64,000 bases of DNA from Amyelois transitella (lineage: Eukaryota; Arthropoda; Insecta; Lepidoptera; Pyralidae). Positions within the stretch are counted from its first letter, which is position 1. Each line of letters begins with the position of its first letter. The DNA lies in NCBI RefSeq assembly GCF_032362555.1, contig NC_083507.1, positions 8,807,001 through 8,871,000 of the forward strand. Direction: 5' to 3'. The translations under genes and the position numbers were made by a program. Positions 25,294-37,499 of the stretch are shown one piece after another. The notes under the pieces are model-generated. The model saw only the letters and a program-made list of their open reading frames with translations, made no database searches and was not told the DNA's origin.

Positions 25294-25982
25294 TGAGTGT
25301 TTTGCTTTCGGCTTGTGACACCTGCTAATGAAGACCGCATCTTGGGTGGCCAGAGCTGGCAGTCCCTCATTTCTCATAATACTTCAATAATCGCCTTCAT
25401 TGCCTGAGTCTAATTGCCGATTATAGATTTTATCTCGTTTCATAACCTATTAACTTTTGTTCGAAATGCATAGGTATGTTAATGTTATTAACATTTTTCT
25501 TTTTTAACATTATTATGTTGATTATATATTTTTATTATTTAAACCTTTTTTGTAAACTTCTGTGTTGTAAATAAAAAAATTATAATTTGTCATTTCTGTT
25601 ACATTGCAATTTAAATTATACTTTGTATTCGATTTTTTTTTGTATAGACTAACGTTTTCCTTTGTTTAACGCTCGCCAAGAGAAAAATGATTTACCGTAT
25701 AAACAATTTAACAAGTACATCAAAAGATATTTAAATCTAATGATGTGTAAACAGATATATCATTCTCAGAAAGTTTTGATTATTTGCAGTTCGTACATTT
25801 TCCTAAGGCATTGTCTTATTGTCAGAGATAACAAATTGTATTTTTCGGTTAGTGAAATAGATCAATCACCCTGACACAGGGCGGAGCAGCCCGTAAGCTT
25901 CACTTAGTACACCCTCAGTGGAATTTTGGAGAAGTAATACACTTTAAGTGGAATAACTTGTTGGTCTTGTATGAAGAATTAA

Positions 25983-28782
25983 GTACGAACATTATATAAT
26001 TTGAATGAGTATGAGTGTGTCAGCCCTCGTCTTCTATGGATTAGGCTGAAAGTTGGAATCACTCGGATCTTCGTTCTAGGTGTTTATGCACCTTGGGATG
26101 TGGGTTCGAGGGGTACAACATCAGCAAAAAGCGAAAACGAGGAGTTCTGGAATAGTGTAAGAGAAGTATTGAAAGTTACCAAGCCAAATGAGAAGATTAT
26201 TATGTTAGGTGATTTTAATGGATGGGTGGGTGTAAAGCGTGATGGATATGAAAAGGTGCTTGGTGCGTTTGGTGACGAAAAGGTGAATGATAATGGAAGA
26301 AGTGTATTAGAAATTTGTCTAGAGTGGGATCTTTTTGTGTCGAACTCAATGTTTCAACATAAAGAGATCTACACCTACACAAGAGTGGAAGGTATTTTAA
26401 AAAGTATGATAGACTTTGTGATTGTAGATGAAAGATTGAAGAACAAAGTGCTGGATACCCGTGCATATCGCGGTGCTGGCATTGACTCGGACCATTTACT
26501 GGTGATATCCCGGATAAGGGGTATCTTCAATCGCTGGCGGCACAGGGTAAGGGAGCAAACCAGCGCTTTGGAAAGAGTAAAAGTAGAAAATTTGCAAGAT
26601 ATGGATGTAGGTAAGAAGTATATTAATAGACTGAAGGATGAATTTGAAGATTTAGAGGAAATGAGCGATATTGAAGATGGATGGAAGGAATTTAAAGAAA
26701 GAATTGTGAAAGTAGCTGTTGAAGTGTGTGGTGTAAGTAGAAGAAGGAAAGGAAAAAATCACAAAAATGCGTGGATGAGTAAAGATGTGCAAGAACTTGT
26801 GCGATTAAAGAAGAAAGCATGGCTGGATTTGTTAGCAGCAAAAGCTAACTTAAGAATGCAAGAGGTTATAGATGAAGATGTGAATGAAGCACGTAAGGAA
26901 TATAAGAAAATGAAAGATTTGGTTAAGAAAGCTGTGATTAGAAAGAAAGAAGAGTATAAAGAGGATTTTGATAAAAGGCTATCAGAAGACTTTCAGTCAA
27001 ATCTGAAAGTATTCTGGAAATCCGTAAGGTCAGCCCGAGGAAATACTATAACCAGAGAGCTGACTAGGATCAGATGCCAGGATGGTAGCGTTGTGAAAGG
27101 AGAAGAATGTGTACTAAAGATATGGAAGGACTATTTTGAAAGTTTATTTGAAAAAAAGGAAGGAAATAAGAAAGATTTCTGCTATAGCGAAGAAAAAGAG
27201 AATGAGATGGAAGGCGAAATTGAAATGTTCGAAATTGTGGAAGCACTTAAGAGTATGAAAGCGGGAAAGGCTGCTGGGTGTGATAGAGTGTCGGTCGAGA
27301 TGCTTAAAGCAGGAAAAGGCGTAGTAGCTAGTCAGTTGTACTGCCTTTTCAATTTGTGTTAGAGAAGCGGCCGAGTACCAAAAGATTGGTGTAAGGCTGT
27401 TATCGTGCCACTTTACAAAGGAAAAGGGTCACAGCTGGACTGCAAAAATTATCGTGGTATAAGCCTGCTTAGCGTCGTCGGCAAATTGTATGCTAAGGTA
27501 TTGATTAATAGAGTCAGGAATGAAACTGATGACAAAATATGGGATGCTCAAGCGGGATTTCGAAAGGGAATGGGATGTACTGATCAGGTCTTTTCCTTGC
27601 GGTGCATAGCCGAAAAGTTTTTGGCCAAGAGTCAAAAAGTCTATTGCACATTCGTAGATCTGGAAAAGGCCTATGACAGAGTTGAGAGGAATGAATTGTG
27701 GTCAGCACTTTCTATGCATGGGGTGAGCAGTCTCTTAATACGAGCACTGAAATCCTTATTATGAGGATTCGAGTGCTTGTGTCAGGATAAACGGAGCGCA
27801 CACTGAGTGGTTTAAGATTGAGAAAGGCGTTAGGCAAGGATGTGTTGCGTCACCGTGGCTGTTCAACCTATTTATGGATAGCTGTTTGACAGATTTGAAA
27901 GAGTCTAAAAGTGGATTAAGGATGAATGAGTTACTCGTCAAATGTCTGCTCTATGCCGACGATCAGGTTATACTGGCGTCATCAGCGGAGGAGTTACAGG
28001 AGATGGTAAACTGTATGCATGAAGCTTTAAAAGAGAAAGGAATGAAAGTGAACGTAAGTAAAACTAAAACACTGGTTTTTGAAATGGAGAAAGAAATGAC
28101 AGCATGTAATATTTTGATTGGAGGAGAAAAAGTGGAGCAAGTGAAAGAGTTTGTATATCTAGGATCAAAGTTTACATCAGATGGCAAGTATGATAGTGAT
28201 ATTGAAAGGAGAGTGAACGCGGGGAACATGGTGAATGGAGCTTTGCATGCCTTTATGAGCAGTCAGAAACTATCCAAAAAGGCTCGACTGGCTGTGCACA
28301 GGGGCGTGTTGGTCCCGACATTAATGTATGGGAGTGAAAGTTGGGTATGGCAAAAGAAGCATGAAAGCAAAATAAATGCAGTGGAAATGAGAGCGTTAAG
28401 GAGTATGATGGGTGTGAAATTGAGTGACAGGATAAGGAACAGCGTGATAAGGGAATGTTGTGATGTGAAAGAAGATGTAGTTACAGGAATAGAAAAGGGT
28501 ATGTTAAGATGGTTCGGTCATGTGGAGAGGATGAATGAAAGCAGGTTGACTAAGCAGATATACAAGGAGAGTGTGGAGGGAAAGGTCGGAGTGGGAAGAC
28601 CTAGACGAACGTATCTTGATCAAATTAAGGACGTCCTGGTAAAGGGTCAGGTCAAAAGTACCCGAAACCGCCGAGCTTGTATGAAGAGAGTTATGAATGT
28701 GGACGAAGCGAAAGAAGTATGCAGAGATCGTGGCAAGTGGAAAGAGGTAGTCTCTGCCTACCCCTCCGGGAAAGAGGCGTGA
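25983..28782 (+). pseudogene. LINE endonuclease-reverse transcriptase ORF, broken
   Basis: Encodes the replication protein of the LINE (DNA nicking and target-primed reverse transcription). Endonuclease motifs visible when counting from 26001: GDFN at residues 70-73, IDFV at 137-140, SDH at 163-165. RT motifs: PLYKGKG and KNYRGISLLSV (27405-27470), DAQAGFRKG (27540-27570), FVDLEKAYDRV (27650-27690), GVRQGC (27825-27845) and the catalytic YADD (27950-27962). Two lesions are seen: an in-frame TAG at 27360-27362 with reading continuing in the same frame, and a one-base frameshift near 27755-27765 just before the RQGC block. Both prevent a full product, so this copy is inactive. The C-terminal domain ends at the TGA at 28780. 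Confidence 0.85.
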
Positions 28783-28808
28783 TTTTATGTATGTATGTAT
28801 GTATGTAA
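25983..28808 (+). mobile_element. RTE-like LINE, 5'-truncated, with (ATGT)n tail
   Basis: A single-ORF non-LTR retrotransposon: apurinic-type endonuclease, then reverse transcriptase, then a short 3' region ending in ATGT repeats at about 28788-28806. This layout and the C-terminal 'YLGSKFTSDGKYDSDIERR' region point to the RTE/BovB-like group. The N-terminal part of the endonuclease is missing: an in-frame stop sits at 25980-25982 and no starting ATG or 5' UTR is visible. It is therefore 5'-truncated, as is common for LINE insertions. Two 3' fragments of the same family lie at 49373 and 56003. Confidence 0.85.
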
Positions 28809-28828
28809 CTTTTTCATTATGGTAATCT

Positions 28829-29010
28829 CCTACTAGTATTATAAATGCTAAAGTTTGTAAGGTTGTGTGGATAAATGTTTGTTACTGATTTACGCTAAAT
28901 TTACGCAACGGGTTTTGATGAAGTGTTACGAGTGGATTAAAACCTGGAATAACATATGAAGTATCTACTTGTTATCCCGAATTTCCTACGAAAGCGAAGG
29001 CCAGGACGGA
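28829..29010 (+). repeat. Lepidopteran short repeat downstream of the LINE
   Basis: Reads 'ctactagtattataaatgct', 'aaagtttgtaaggttgtgtg', 'caacgggttttgatgaag' and 'acctggaataacatatgaag'. It is the same family as the copy at 31103-31240. Non-coding. Confidence 0.5.
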
Positions 29011-29249
29011 AGCTGGTATAAATTTACTGTTTGTTTCATAATAAACCCAGGGGCGGACGTATTAGTTTTAGGCGTTAGAACAGGTTATAGTAGAATTAAA
29101 GTGACCTATACAGAAATGGACCTACATTGCGACTCTGTTGAAATAAAGTGCAAACAAAACGCCATACTTACAACACGCAATGGCTTGCGCAGGCTATTTT
29201 CCACTAGTATCGACAGTTGCATTGCAAACAAAGCCGCAGTTTGTTAAGG

Positions 29250-31100
29250 GTTTCTCACAAATTAAAAATAGAACAGGTAGATACTTAGGGCAAGTCGGAT
29301 AGGTCAAAATAAGATAGGTAAATATGATAGCCTTTAATGTAAGGCTAAGTTTTGAAAATTAGATTTTTTAAATTATTTAATAAATTGCATATATTCTTAT
29401 ATTATTAAAAATAATATAAGTAATGTGAAACATGTATATTATTAAAAAATAATATAAGTACGGAAAATGTTTTTACTTCTACAAGACAGAATGAATTAAT
29501 ATGCTATTGTGTTTAAGGTTACCTGAATACATTCTCATCTCTAACTCATAAGTAACTAACTACCTATCTATCATTGAAAGTTTTAAATACAAAACAAATA
29601 ATAAACAAAGTTTTTGCTATTATGCTTAAATACGAAAGCAATACTGAGACGCAAAGTAGAGCGTTAACAGATTTTTTAAAATCACAATAAAATTTTGTTT
29701 TTCAGCTTCACATTTATTCTTTGATTATTTTACAATTTCACTCCTTGCTGTATCCGTTCTCCCCAGGCACGTTTCAACTGGCTAATGGCTCAACTTTACT
29801 TCCATACTTAGTCCATTTACCAGCACTAGTTCTAGTTCTGCAGTACTCACCTACTGTGAGAATTTCCACCTGCGCGTAGGATAACCATAGACTGAAACTT
29901 AAAATTTTCAGTTGTTATTTCGTGGAACATTCGCGATCGAAGCAAAAAGAGGTTTTCACGTAAAAATATCATAGATATATTATATAGGATTTCATAAATA
30001 TATACTTATTTGTACTTAACTAATTCTTCAGTAGGTATCTGTATCTGTATGGTGTCAGCGTCAGTAATTCATTCAATCAGTAATCAATTCCTTCAGTAAT
30101 ATTGACTGTGAATCGATAAATGTGTCATCATTTTTTACGGTATACAATGCTGGAAAAACATTAACAATATCACCGTTGAAGGTTTTGTTTTTGTTTCTTG
30201 TTTTAACAACATCGAACTCTGTATATTGTGTACTCTGTAAAGGGGAATTCTTTAAGGTATTACGTAAGTATTTATGCAGTTAATAATTGTAAAGCCCTAC
30301 AAAGTCCAGATTAACCCTTTACATATACTTCTGCGCTGAAAACGCGGGGGTATTTTGTCCTTACACAGGGTAATGCCCGCACGACACAAATAAATGGCTT
30401 CGCATTAGAAAAACACATAAGCCCTTTCTCAAGATCGTTATTTATAATTCTGAGTACGTGAAAAGCTTTTAATATGACACCATGAAAAGATTTTTCTTTT
30501 GATTTTCTTTTGTATCTCTCGATATTGATGTAAGTTAAAAATTCATACTAATATTATAAATGTGAAAAATGTTGATATTTTTCTGTCTTTCTAAAAGTAC
30601 CAAAAAATACATACATATAGTATTAGAGAGAACTAACATTAGTCTGCAACTGGATTTTATAATTTGAAACTGTATGGTCTTCTGATGCTTGTATTAATGC
30701 AAGTAAAGTTTTTGTGTGAGAAGTGATAACAACAATTCATCCATACTTCGCGTTAACAATATTGTAAGATTTTAACAGATTTCTTGGAATATAACAAAGG
30801 TTAAATTAGGATGTCTCCTGAGATTCCACGGCCTTACGTAACTTCCAATTCCGATAGCGCCCTTATCAAAGGCAAACAAAGGCGTGCCGATCGTTCCACC
30901 CTAAGCCCGTATAATAACTATAAATTGGTAAGCTCAAGAAGATAACGAACACAAAAGCAATTGCAAGAAATAACTGAGAGAAACACAAGTCTAAAAACCT
31001 CTAGATGTTTGGGCATCTGTGCAGGGCCGTATTGAGGTAGAAGATATGACAAATAATATACGGACCGCCCGCTTAGTCAATTTATCTCTCTCGTCCTATC
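29250..31100. other. Gene-free stretch
   Basis: AT-rich. A direct repeat of about 24 bases ('atattattaaaaataatata') occurs at about 29399 and 29437. No gene seen. Confidence 0.45.
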
Positions 31101-31102
31101 CT

Positions 31103-31240
31103 ACTGAATTATAAATGCGAAAGTTTGTAAGAATTTTGATCGGATTTTGATTAAATTTGATAAACGGTTAAATAAAACCTGGAATAACATAATAATTACT
31201 TTTTACTCAAAATTTCCGCGGGCGTGCGTAGCTCCGAAGC
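31103..31240 (+). repeat. Lepidopteran short repeat
   Basis: Reads 'tgaattataaatgcgaaagt', 'taaaacctggaataacataa' and 'aatttccgcgggcgtgcgta', with end motifs shared with 28829-29010 and 12094-12303. Confidence 0.5.
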
Positions 31241-32801
31241 GCAATTCCTTAGTATGTATAATAAATTTCATGATGAAATGAAACTGTCCCTACACAAAAG
31301 GCTCTGTTATGTTACTCAAGTTACTTACAGAGCTTATTCCGGCCCTGCCTCTTTACAAAACTTCCTATAGCAGTGAAGTGTCTGAACATCGTTCATTCGC
31401 ACAGAAATAAAACCCCTTTATCTGAGATGCGATTCCTTCAATTTGCGGAAGACAATGGACCGTTTTGATAAATCCGCATTACGTTTTGTGTACAAAGTTG
31501 GACACGCTTTTGTTTTAATTATTTCAATTTCAGTACTGCTATTGTTATATCTTGTGTTGACACTTTCTCTTCATTTGATTGAGTGTCTTCATGTACGAGT
31601 AAATTAAACACATTTAGTGGAACCACTGAAAACCACAGAATAAATAGAACTGACGTACAGAACTGTCACTGAATATACTAGATTATTTCTTCTTAAGATT
31701 ATTTTATCGTATATTAGATATGTATAAATTTATTATACTAATGCACAAATTTGTATTGGGAATCACTCATTTTCACGCCATAATAAACCTATAATACAGA
31801 ATAACAGCTACACTGAAGTTTCGAGCGGAAGCTTGTGGGTTATATCGCTCCTTCAATACAAAAGCACCACAAGTCAAAATAAGCAAATTTTTCAGGAGAG
31901 GCATTTGAAAAAATAATTTGGATAATTTTGTGTTTTTTTTTATAATCTATGGGTAATTAAGTAATGTTTTTGGTATCAAAAGACGCGTAATTAAATAGAC
32001 TATTTTTAAATAAAGCAATCTTAACCATACCTCAAATAGATCCTCGAAAAAATGCAGATAAGTTAGTTTTGTATATAGACTTCGACTTCAAGAACATTCA
32101 AATTTTATAAATGAAACCAACATAATAAGGAAAATTTGAGTTTTATTATCAGTTTTCAAGTTAAATAAACATACCATGAGATCAATATTTAAGTCTTCTA
32201 ATTAATATATTACCTTTTTAGTAGGTAAGAGGAATAAATTTAAGTTTTTAACTTAATACAAACAAAACAAACCTTTTAAGCTATAAAAACAAAAAACTCT
32301 TGCATAGAATTAACAAAACAAATAATAAGAATTATTGTAATAGTAAATACACTATCCAGGTATTTAACTAGCCTCCTAAAACTTAACAACTATCAGTTAC
32401 AACAATGTAGGTACTTGTAATTATTCTCACTTTACGTTCACTGAAACCTCTTTGAACAACCGATTAAAGAAATAATAAGTAAAAAATAACTATACTTTAA
32501 TAATAAAATGTTTTAAGCTATACCTAGTCACGATCAAATCAGACTTTTTCAATGGAATAATACTAATTTGTATTGTTTTACTTATGGAGTAGACACCTCC
32601 AAAATTTTTTCCCTGATCTACATTCTACACTAATCACAACCGTATAAAGCACATAAACGTGGTATAAAAGTGTTCTTACAAAAATATATTTTTCATAAAA
32701 GGTTGACTTACAACTACATAGAGCGTAATGCTCGTAAAGGTATAAAAAAAACTTAAACTAAAACATCAAAAACAGTTCACAACAGTAACTTATGCACGAA
32801 T

Positions 32802-35172
32802 TTAGAGATTATTATAAAAAGATTCATAAAATTTTGGCACGACATTTTTTTGGATTAGCTTTAGAATCCCTTGCTTTTTTGCTTCAGGAACAGTAAGCTT
32901 TTCAGTGTAAAGTTGGTTTAGAGTCAAATTATTATCAGGTACTGGGTTCGACTTCGTGCGGCGTTTTCTCAACGTAGATACCGATTTGAACTCTTCGTCT
33001 TCGTAGGACGTTTTAAAGAAAAATATGCCATTGCTTACTTTATCTGTCTTCAGAATCTTTATATCAGCCCATTTGAATTTATTGCCATTATCATCTATAT
33101 TGTAGTTTCCTATACACAGAGATTTGAGGTCAAAAAAATTCTCATGTGTCAGTTCTTCAACAGTATAAGGCTTTCCAGTTTTCTTCGCTGTTTTAATCAG
33201 AGTGATATACTGGTCTGGAACGTAAATTGGAGATGATTTTAATGCTCTAGTAATATTACGTTGAATGACCGAATGAACACAGTCTCCTTCATTTTGTGTG
33301 TGGCCTTTTATAAGGAACTTATGAGTAATACTCTTGATGTTTGGCAATTCTTGAGTCGCATATTGGTACATTGCAAGCATGAATTTGTTCTTTTGTTGCC
33401 CACAGCAATTATCGCTATAGAAAGTTACATCGCAAGGTTCCGTGGCATTATCATTCAGTTTTCTCAGATACATTAAAACACAGGAACCAATTTCATTAAT
33501 ACCTCGGGCGCCTTCTCCCTCATGCCATACAAAGCAAGTTGTGTCCTTTGTTCCGAGCTCAGTTATTGTGAAATTAAGTAAATTTAATTTAGACGTGTAA
33601 TAAAAACTAGATACATCACCCCGTGGACAAGGCATCACCGCTTGGAGATCGTACACAGCGACGACGAAGGTATTACTCACAAGCTCTTTATCTCTATCTT
33701 TTTCATTTCTAGCAAGAGTCTTTTGCTTCAAGTGCCCGTCGTATGTCTCTTGTAGTAACGATTTATCTTCAGCGTTTTGGTAAGCCATGCAATCTTCGCA
33801 TTGGTCCTTCTTAGGCTGCCAAAAAGATATGTTAAAATCATGTGTAAATATGTTGTAGTATGCTTGATATGAAACGTATTGTGCACTCTCAGATTCACAT
33901 TTCTCCAGATAATGTCGATATAGCGCCGCGACTGTAAGCCCTCCCTCAATATACTCCCGAGTCGATCGCGCCCTACAGTAATGACTTTCTATGCGGGGTA
34001 TTGAATTAATGTGTGCTTTGACACCATCGGTCAGCTCTGCGTCTAGTTTCTTATGGTTGTCGTGTTTTCCTCTCTTATCTTTAAGTTGCACGCCAGTTTC
34101 GGACTGCTTCTTGACAACGGTTCTAATTACAGTATCTGAGATTGCAAGGGTATTCATGAAGAAAACTTTACATACCCGAGTTTTTATATGATTTCGAGTC
34201 AGATAAAATGCGTGATTACAATTTTTGCGACTGGTACCTTCACGAACGTATCTATATTTTGGTTCTATCTTGGTCATGTGATTGTGAATAAACTGTCGTT
34301 GGATTTCCAGATCACCGCTATCCCAGAACTTTTCAAAGATATGTTCTCTTTCTTCAAACGTAAACTCTGTAGAACATTTCAATTTACATTTATCGGAACA
34401 TACAGGACCCACTTTTTTGGCATCATAAACTTTTTTGGACTTGGACATAGAAGTATAGGACATACCTTTATGAAAAATAAAGGTATGTCCTATACTTCTA
34501 TGTATGTATAATAGCTTGCTCTGGTTTCGTTTCCATAAAAGCGGTTCTGCTTTTCTTTTACCACGCTTACGGCGCGATTCAACATCAACACTAGGAGACT
34601 GTTCGTCTACGCTAGATGGGTGCTCGTCAACGCTAGGTGGCTGGTCATCAACTCTAGGTAATGGTGAATTAATTTTGAATAACTCCTGGTTATCTACGGC
34701 TGATGATTGTGGAAAATCTTGAATGCCAGGTAACTGCGCTTGTGGTTGTTGCTCTTCTTCGGAATCTGACTGGGTTTTGCGTTTTTGATCTTCATCTTCT
34801 TTGATCATTTCTTTGATCTTGATCTTCATACGTAGGATCTTTGACACTATCATCGGATGAGAAATCTTTATGGCTATTTGTAGAACTGGAGCTACTTGAA
34901 GAACTAGAACTGCTCGAAGAGCTAGAAGATTCATCAGATGAAGAGTTACTGTCTGAGTCTGTTTCTGGGATGACTAAAGATGATTTATTGAATGTTCTGT
35001 GTTTTGGAGGCGTTTCTGGAATATCTTCGTTTTCTTCATCAGAGTTGAGAATATCTAAATCAAATTGACTATCTGGTACGGATGATTTGCTATCTTCTAT
35101 CTCATCAGCATCATATTCCTCAGGTGGTACCAAGTTCAAAATACGGTACGCTCTTGATGTCATGCTGAACAA
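32802..35172 (-). pseudogene. Transposase of the 4.07-kb element, one frameshift
   Basis: The N-terminal part starts at ATG 35172 and is acidic with a long Ser run (about 34950-34880). It stops at 34792; the remainder is open in another frame down to 32802. An ATG at 34934 in that second frame reads the Ser tract out of frame, so it is not a likely true start. A one-base shift or unrecognised intron near 34800 is more probable; joined length is about 790 aa. Visible features: Cys-rich CSDKCKLKC near 34400, CEDC near 33800, VYDLQ with Asp at about 33650, YSDNCCGQ with Asp at about 33412, and HTQNEGD near 33290. The last three look like a DDE/D catalytic set. Similar uncharacterised proteins occur widely in insects, from general knowledge. 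A 33-bp in-frame hairpin insertion lies at about 34445-34503. Confidence 0.72.
34445..34503. repeat. 26-bp perfect inverted repeat inside the transposase gene
   Basis: Arms 34445-34470 and 34478-34503 are perfect reverse complements with a 7-base loop. One arm encodes GMSYTSM in the transposase frame; the other is its inverted copy, read as YIHRSIGHTF. Arm plus loop is 33 bases, so the reading frame is kept. Confidence 0.9.
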
Positions 35173-36989
35173 AAAAAAAGGTAAAATGAGTAGGTAGGTT
35201 GTTGAACCCTACTGCGGCTTGCGCGATACCTACATGGAACGAGTAGGTATAGCCCGCAACGAAAGTGGGATTTGTCACTTGAAGCTTATAGTGTACAATA
35301 AAAAACTTTCAGACAAAATAGCAGCATTAAAACTAAACATTGCTTTTTAATTAAAAATAACATCTATTTAGAGATTACTTTCAAATACTAAAATGCCATA
35401 TTTCGAAATACGATACTTTAACTTAAAGAATTTTATTTGCAAAACTCACTTAATTCAAAATATGGTGGTATTGCATACAAAAATAAGAGCAAATACCACA
35501 TGTATTAATTCAAAACTAACCAATTTGCAAACATTGTACTATTGCATATAAAATGATAAGATACTTACAAGTATGTGATCTGCAAAAGGTAATTATTTTT
35601 GAATGTGGCACTTTTAAATATATGATTTCACGCGTCTTTTAGCAGTTGTTTGGAATGTGGTAGTTTTACACAAAAAAAGCGTGTGCTTGTGCCGAATGAC
35701 TGCTGACAACTAACAATATGGTACTTTTTCGCGGAACTCAGTTACAAAAACGGTACAAAACAAAACTAACGTGTGTGCGTTTACGGGTGTTTATAGTCAT
35801 AAAACAATGGCTGTTTTCGCGAAATATTAAAGTTTCATCGTTTAAGATGCATTTTATGCAAAAATAACGTTTTTGAAATTTTTTGACTTGTGGTGCTTTT
35901 GTATTGAAGGAGCGATATATTGAAACAAAAAAAATACTAAGTAAACACACAGATAGAAGTTAAGAATATTGATTCCAGCATTTCGCCGAACACACCATAA
36001 AATTTACATTTCCAACGTGTTTAAAAGTCGTGTGCTTCTTTCCTCGAAATCAGATCGCATCGACAGCGTTTCCGCGGAAGCGTTCCGTTCCCGAATGTTC
36101 TCCAAATACCGTGTCATCCTACGGGAGAGCTCCCGAGTGCATCCTAATGCGTTGTCACCAAACACCACTTACTAGGAAATGTGAGTTTTATTATGTCTCT
36201 GATTTTATCTGTTACTAAATATATTATAGATTTTTCCTCAAAATTTTGTTTGATGTATCTTTATTAAAACAATTTTGGTTAATTCCGTTAATATTTTTAA
36301 AACTAAGATGATTAATATTTAAAATGTGGTGTAATAAAAATATAAACATGAAACTATAATTATTTTAAACCTTATATATAAGTAAACTTACTTAACCAAT
36401 TCCTATTATCTGAGCCCAACAAATAGTAGGTAATTAAATTTCTTTTTTACTACCTTGTTAACTTCAACGTAGGTTATACTTTCAAGTAGCAACTGATTGT
36501 TTAGTATACATATATTCGTATAATCTGGGAATAATGTGGTTGGTTACAAAAAGCGTACATGACCTTATTTAATTGTTTTATAATATATATTTTGTAGCTG
36601 TTTGTTATTTCAAAATAAATAAATAAACCAACCATTAAGACGGCATCACCTATCTAGAACTAGGTACATATGTACATATATATGTAGGTATGCCCCGGTC
36701 TATGACATATTCTGTGATATATTAATAATAACGTATTAATAATCTTCCAGTGAAGGTACAATCATAATACTTAACAGGAACAATACCGTGTCCAGCACAT
36801 TAAAGAAGTCATGCTGGGTGGCGGGCATCGCGGAAGCCCAAATGGTCAAATTTGCATTTATGTCATTAGGCCGCATCCGCAGGGGCGGGAAGCTATTCAG
36901 CTGGGCGACGTGCTGCACCGGCGATGTAACGTGACCGTGTCAACGAACTGTTATCCTATAATGACCCAACATGGAGCTGGCATCATACA

Positions 36990-37495
36990 GATGATCACAC
37001 GATACAGAAGGCAGAGACTAATTCTTACAACTACAACAACACAAATCAATAAAATTTATAAAAGATAACCTAGCCAACAGAAGACCAAATATAATTATTC
37101 ACACAGAACCTGTCAACACTGTTTTCGCATCCAACCAAAACTATAAATTGTCTGCCTATTTGTATAAGTTGTTAGACAAAAAGATAGGAATTTACGCTAA
37201 AACCCTTTATAATTGTAAATTGGCATTATCATCGTGGTTACAGAACCTAAATTATGACGATACTGAGGCATTGCTAACTCGTGTGGTTTAAAGGAGACAT
37301 TCAAAATATTGATTTTATAAAGTTGTATTTATGTTATATGGTTACGAGTAATTTTTAGTTAACTCATTAAGACATTTGGTGAAAGAGCGAGACTCATCAG
37401 ACACAGGTTTTTTCTAACTTAATTGATGGGTCTTTGCTACCTGTGTATTATGTAATATGTTAAAAGAATAAAGAATTTTGAATTTGAATTTTTAA
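36990..37495 (+). pseudogene. LINE 3' end with C-terminal ORF remnant
   Basis: An open frame without an ATG runs from about 37025 to a stop at 37290 (about 89 codons). It contains NRRPNIIIHTEPVN, YKLSAYLYKLLDKKIGIYAK and WLQNLNYDDTEALL, which has the feel of a non-LTR retrotransposon C-terminus. About 190 bases further come AATAAAG and a TTGAATTTGAATTTT tail. The combination suggests a 5'-truncated LINE insertion of a family different from the RTE-like one. The family was not identified. Confidence 0.4.
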
Positions 37496-37499
37496 TTCT

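Larger units (their letters stand above)
31846..35914. mobile_element. Complete 4.07-kb cut-and-paste DNA transposon with 34-bp perfect terminal inverted repeats
   Basis: The ends 31846-31879 and 35881-35914 are perfect 34-bp inverted repeats beginning CGCTCCTTCAATAC. ATAT directly flanks both ends (31842-31845 and 35915-35918), consistent with a 4-bp target duplication; because ATAT is self-complementary the exact ends could shift by a base or two. Inside is one large minus-strand transposase gene with about 0.9 kb and 0.7 kb of AT-rich non-coding DNA on either side. The transposase has DDE-like motifs. The superfamily is uncertain: an AT-rich 4-bp target would fit Sola-type elements, but I cannot confirm this. 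Perfect end repeats suggest fairly recent insertion. Confidence 0.85.

Noticed and set aside
34802..34934. ATG at 34934 as the true transposase start
   Set aside because: It would read the Ser-coding tract out of frame into a hydrophobic nonsense segment; the ATG at 35172 with a later shift is more sensible.
34841..35068. Plus-strand ORF rich in Leu-Glu repeats opposite the transposase N-terminus
   Set aside because: It is the antisense of the Ser/acidic tract of the transposase; low-complexity reading only.
36736..36918. Minus-strand frame with a PPLRMRPND...W stretch recalling retrotransposon Gag
   Set aside because: The spacing and key residues of Gag are not convincing and no protease or RT follows.
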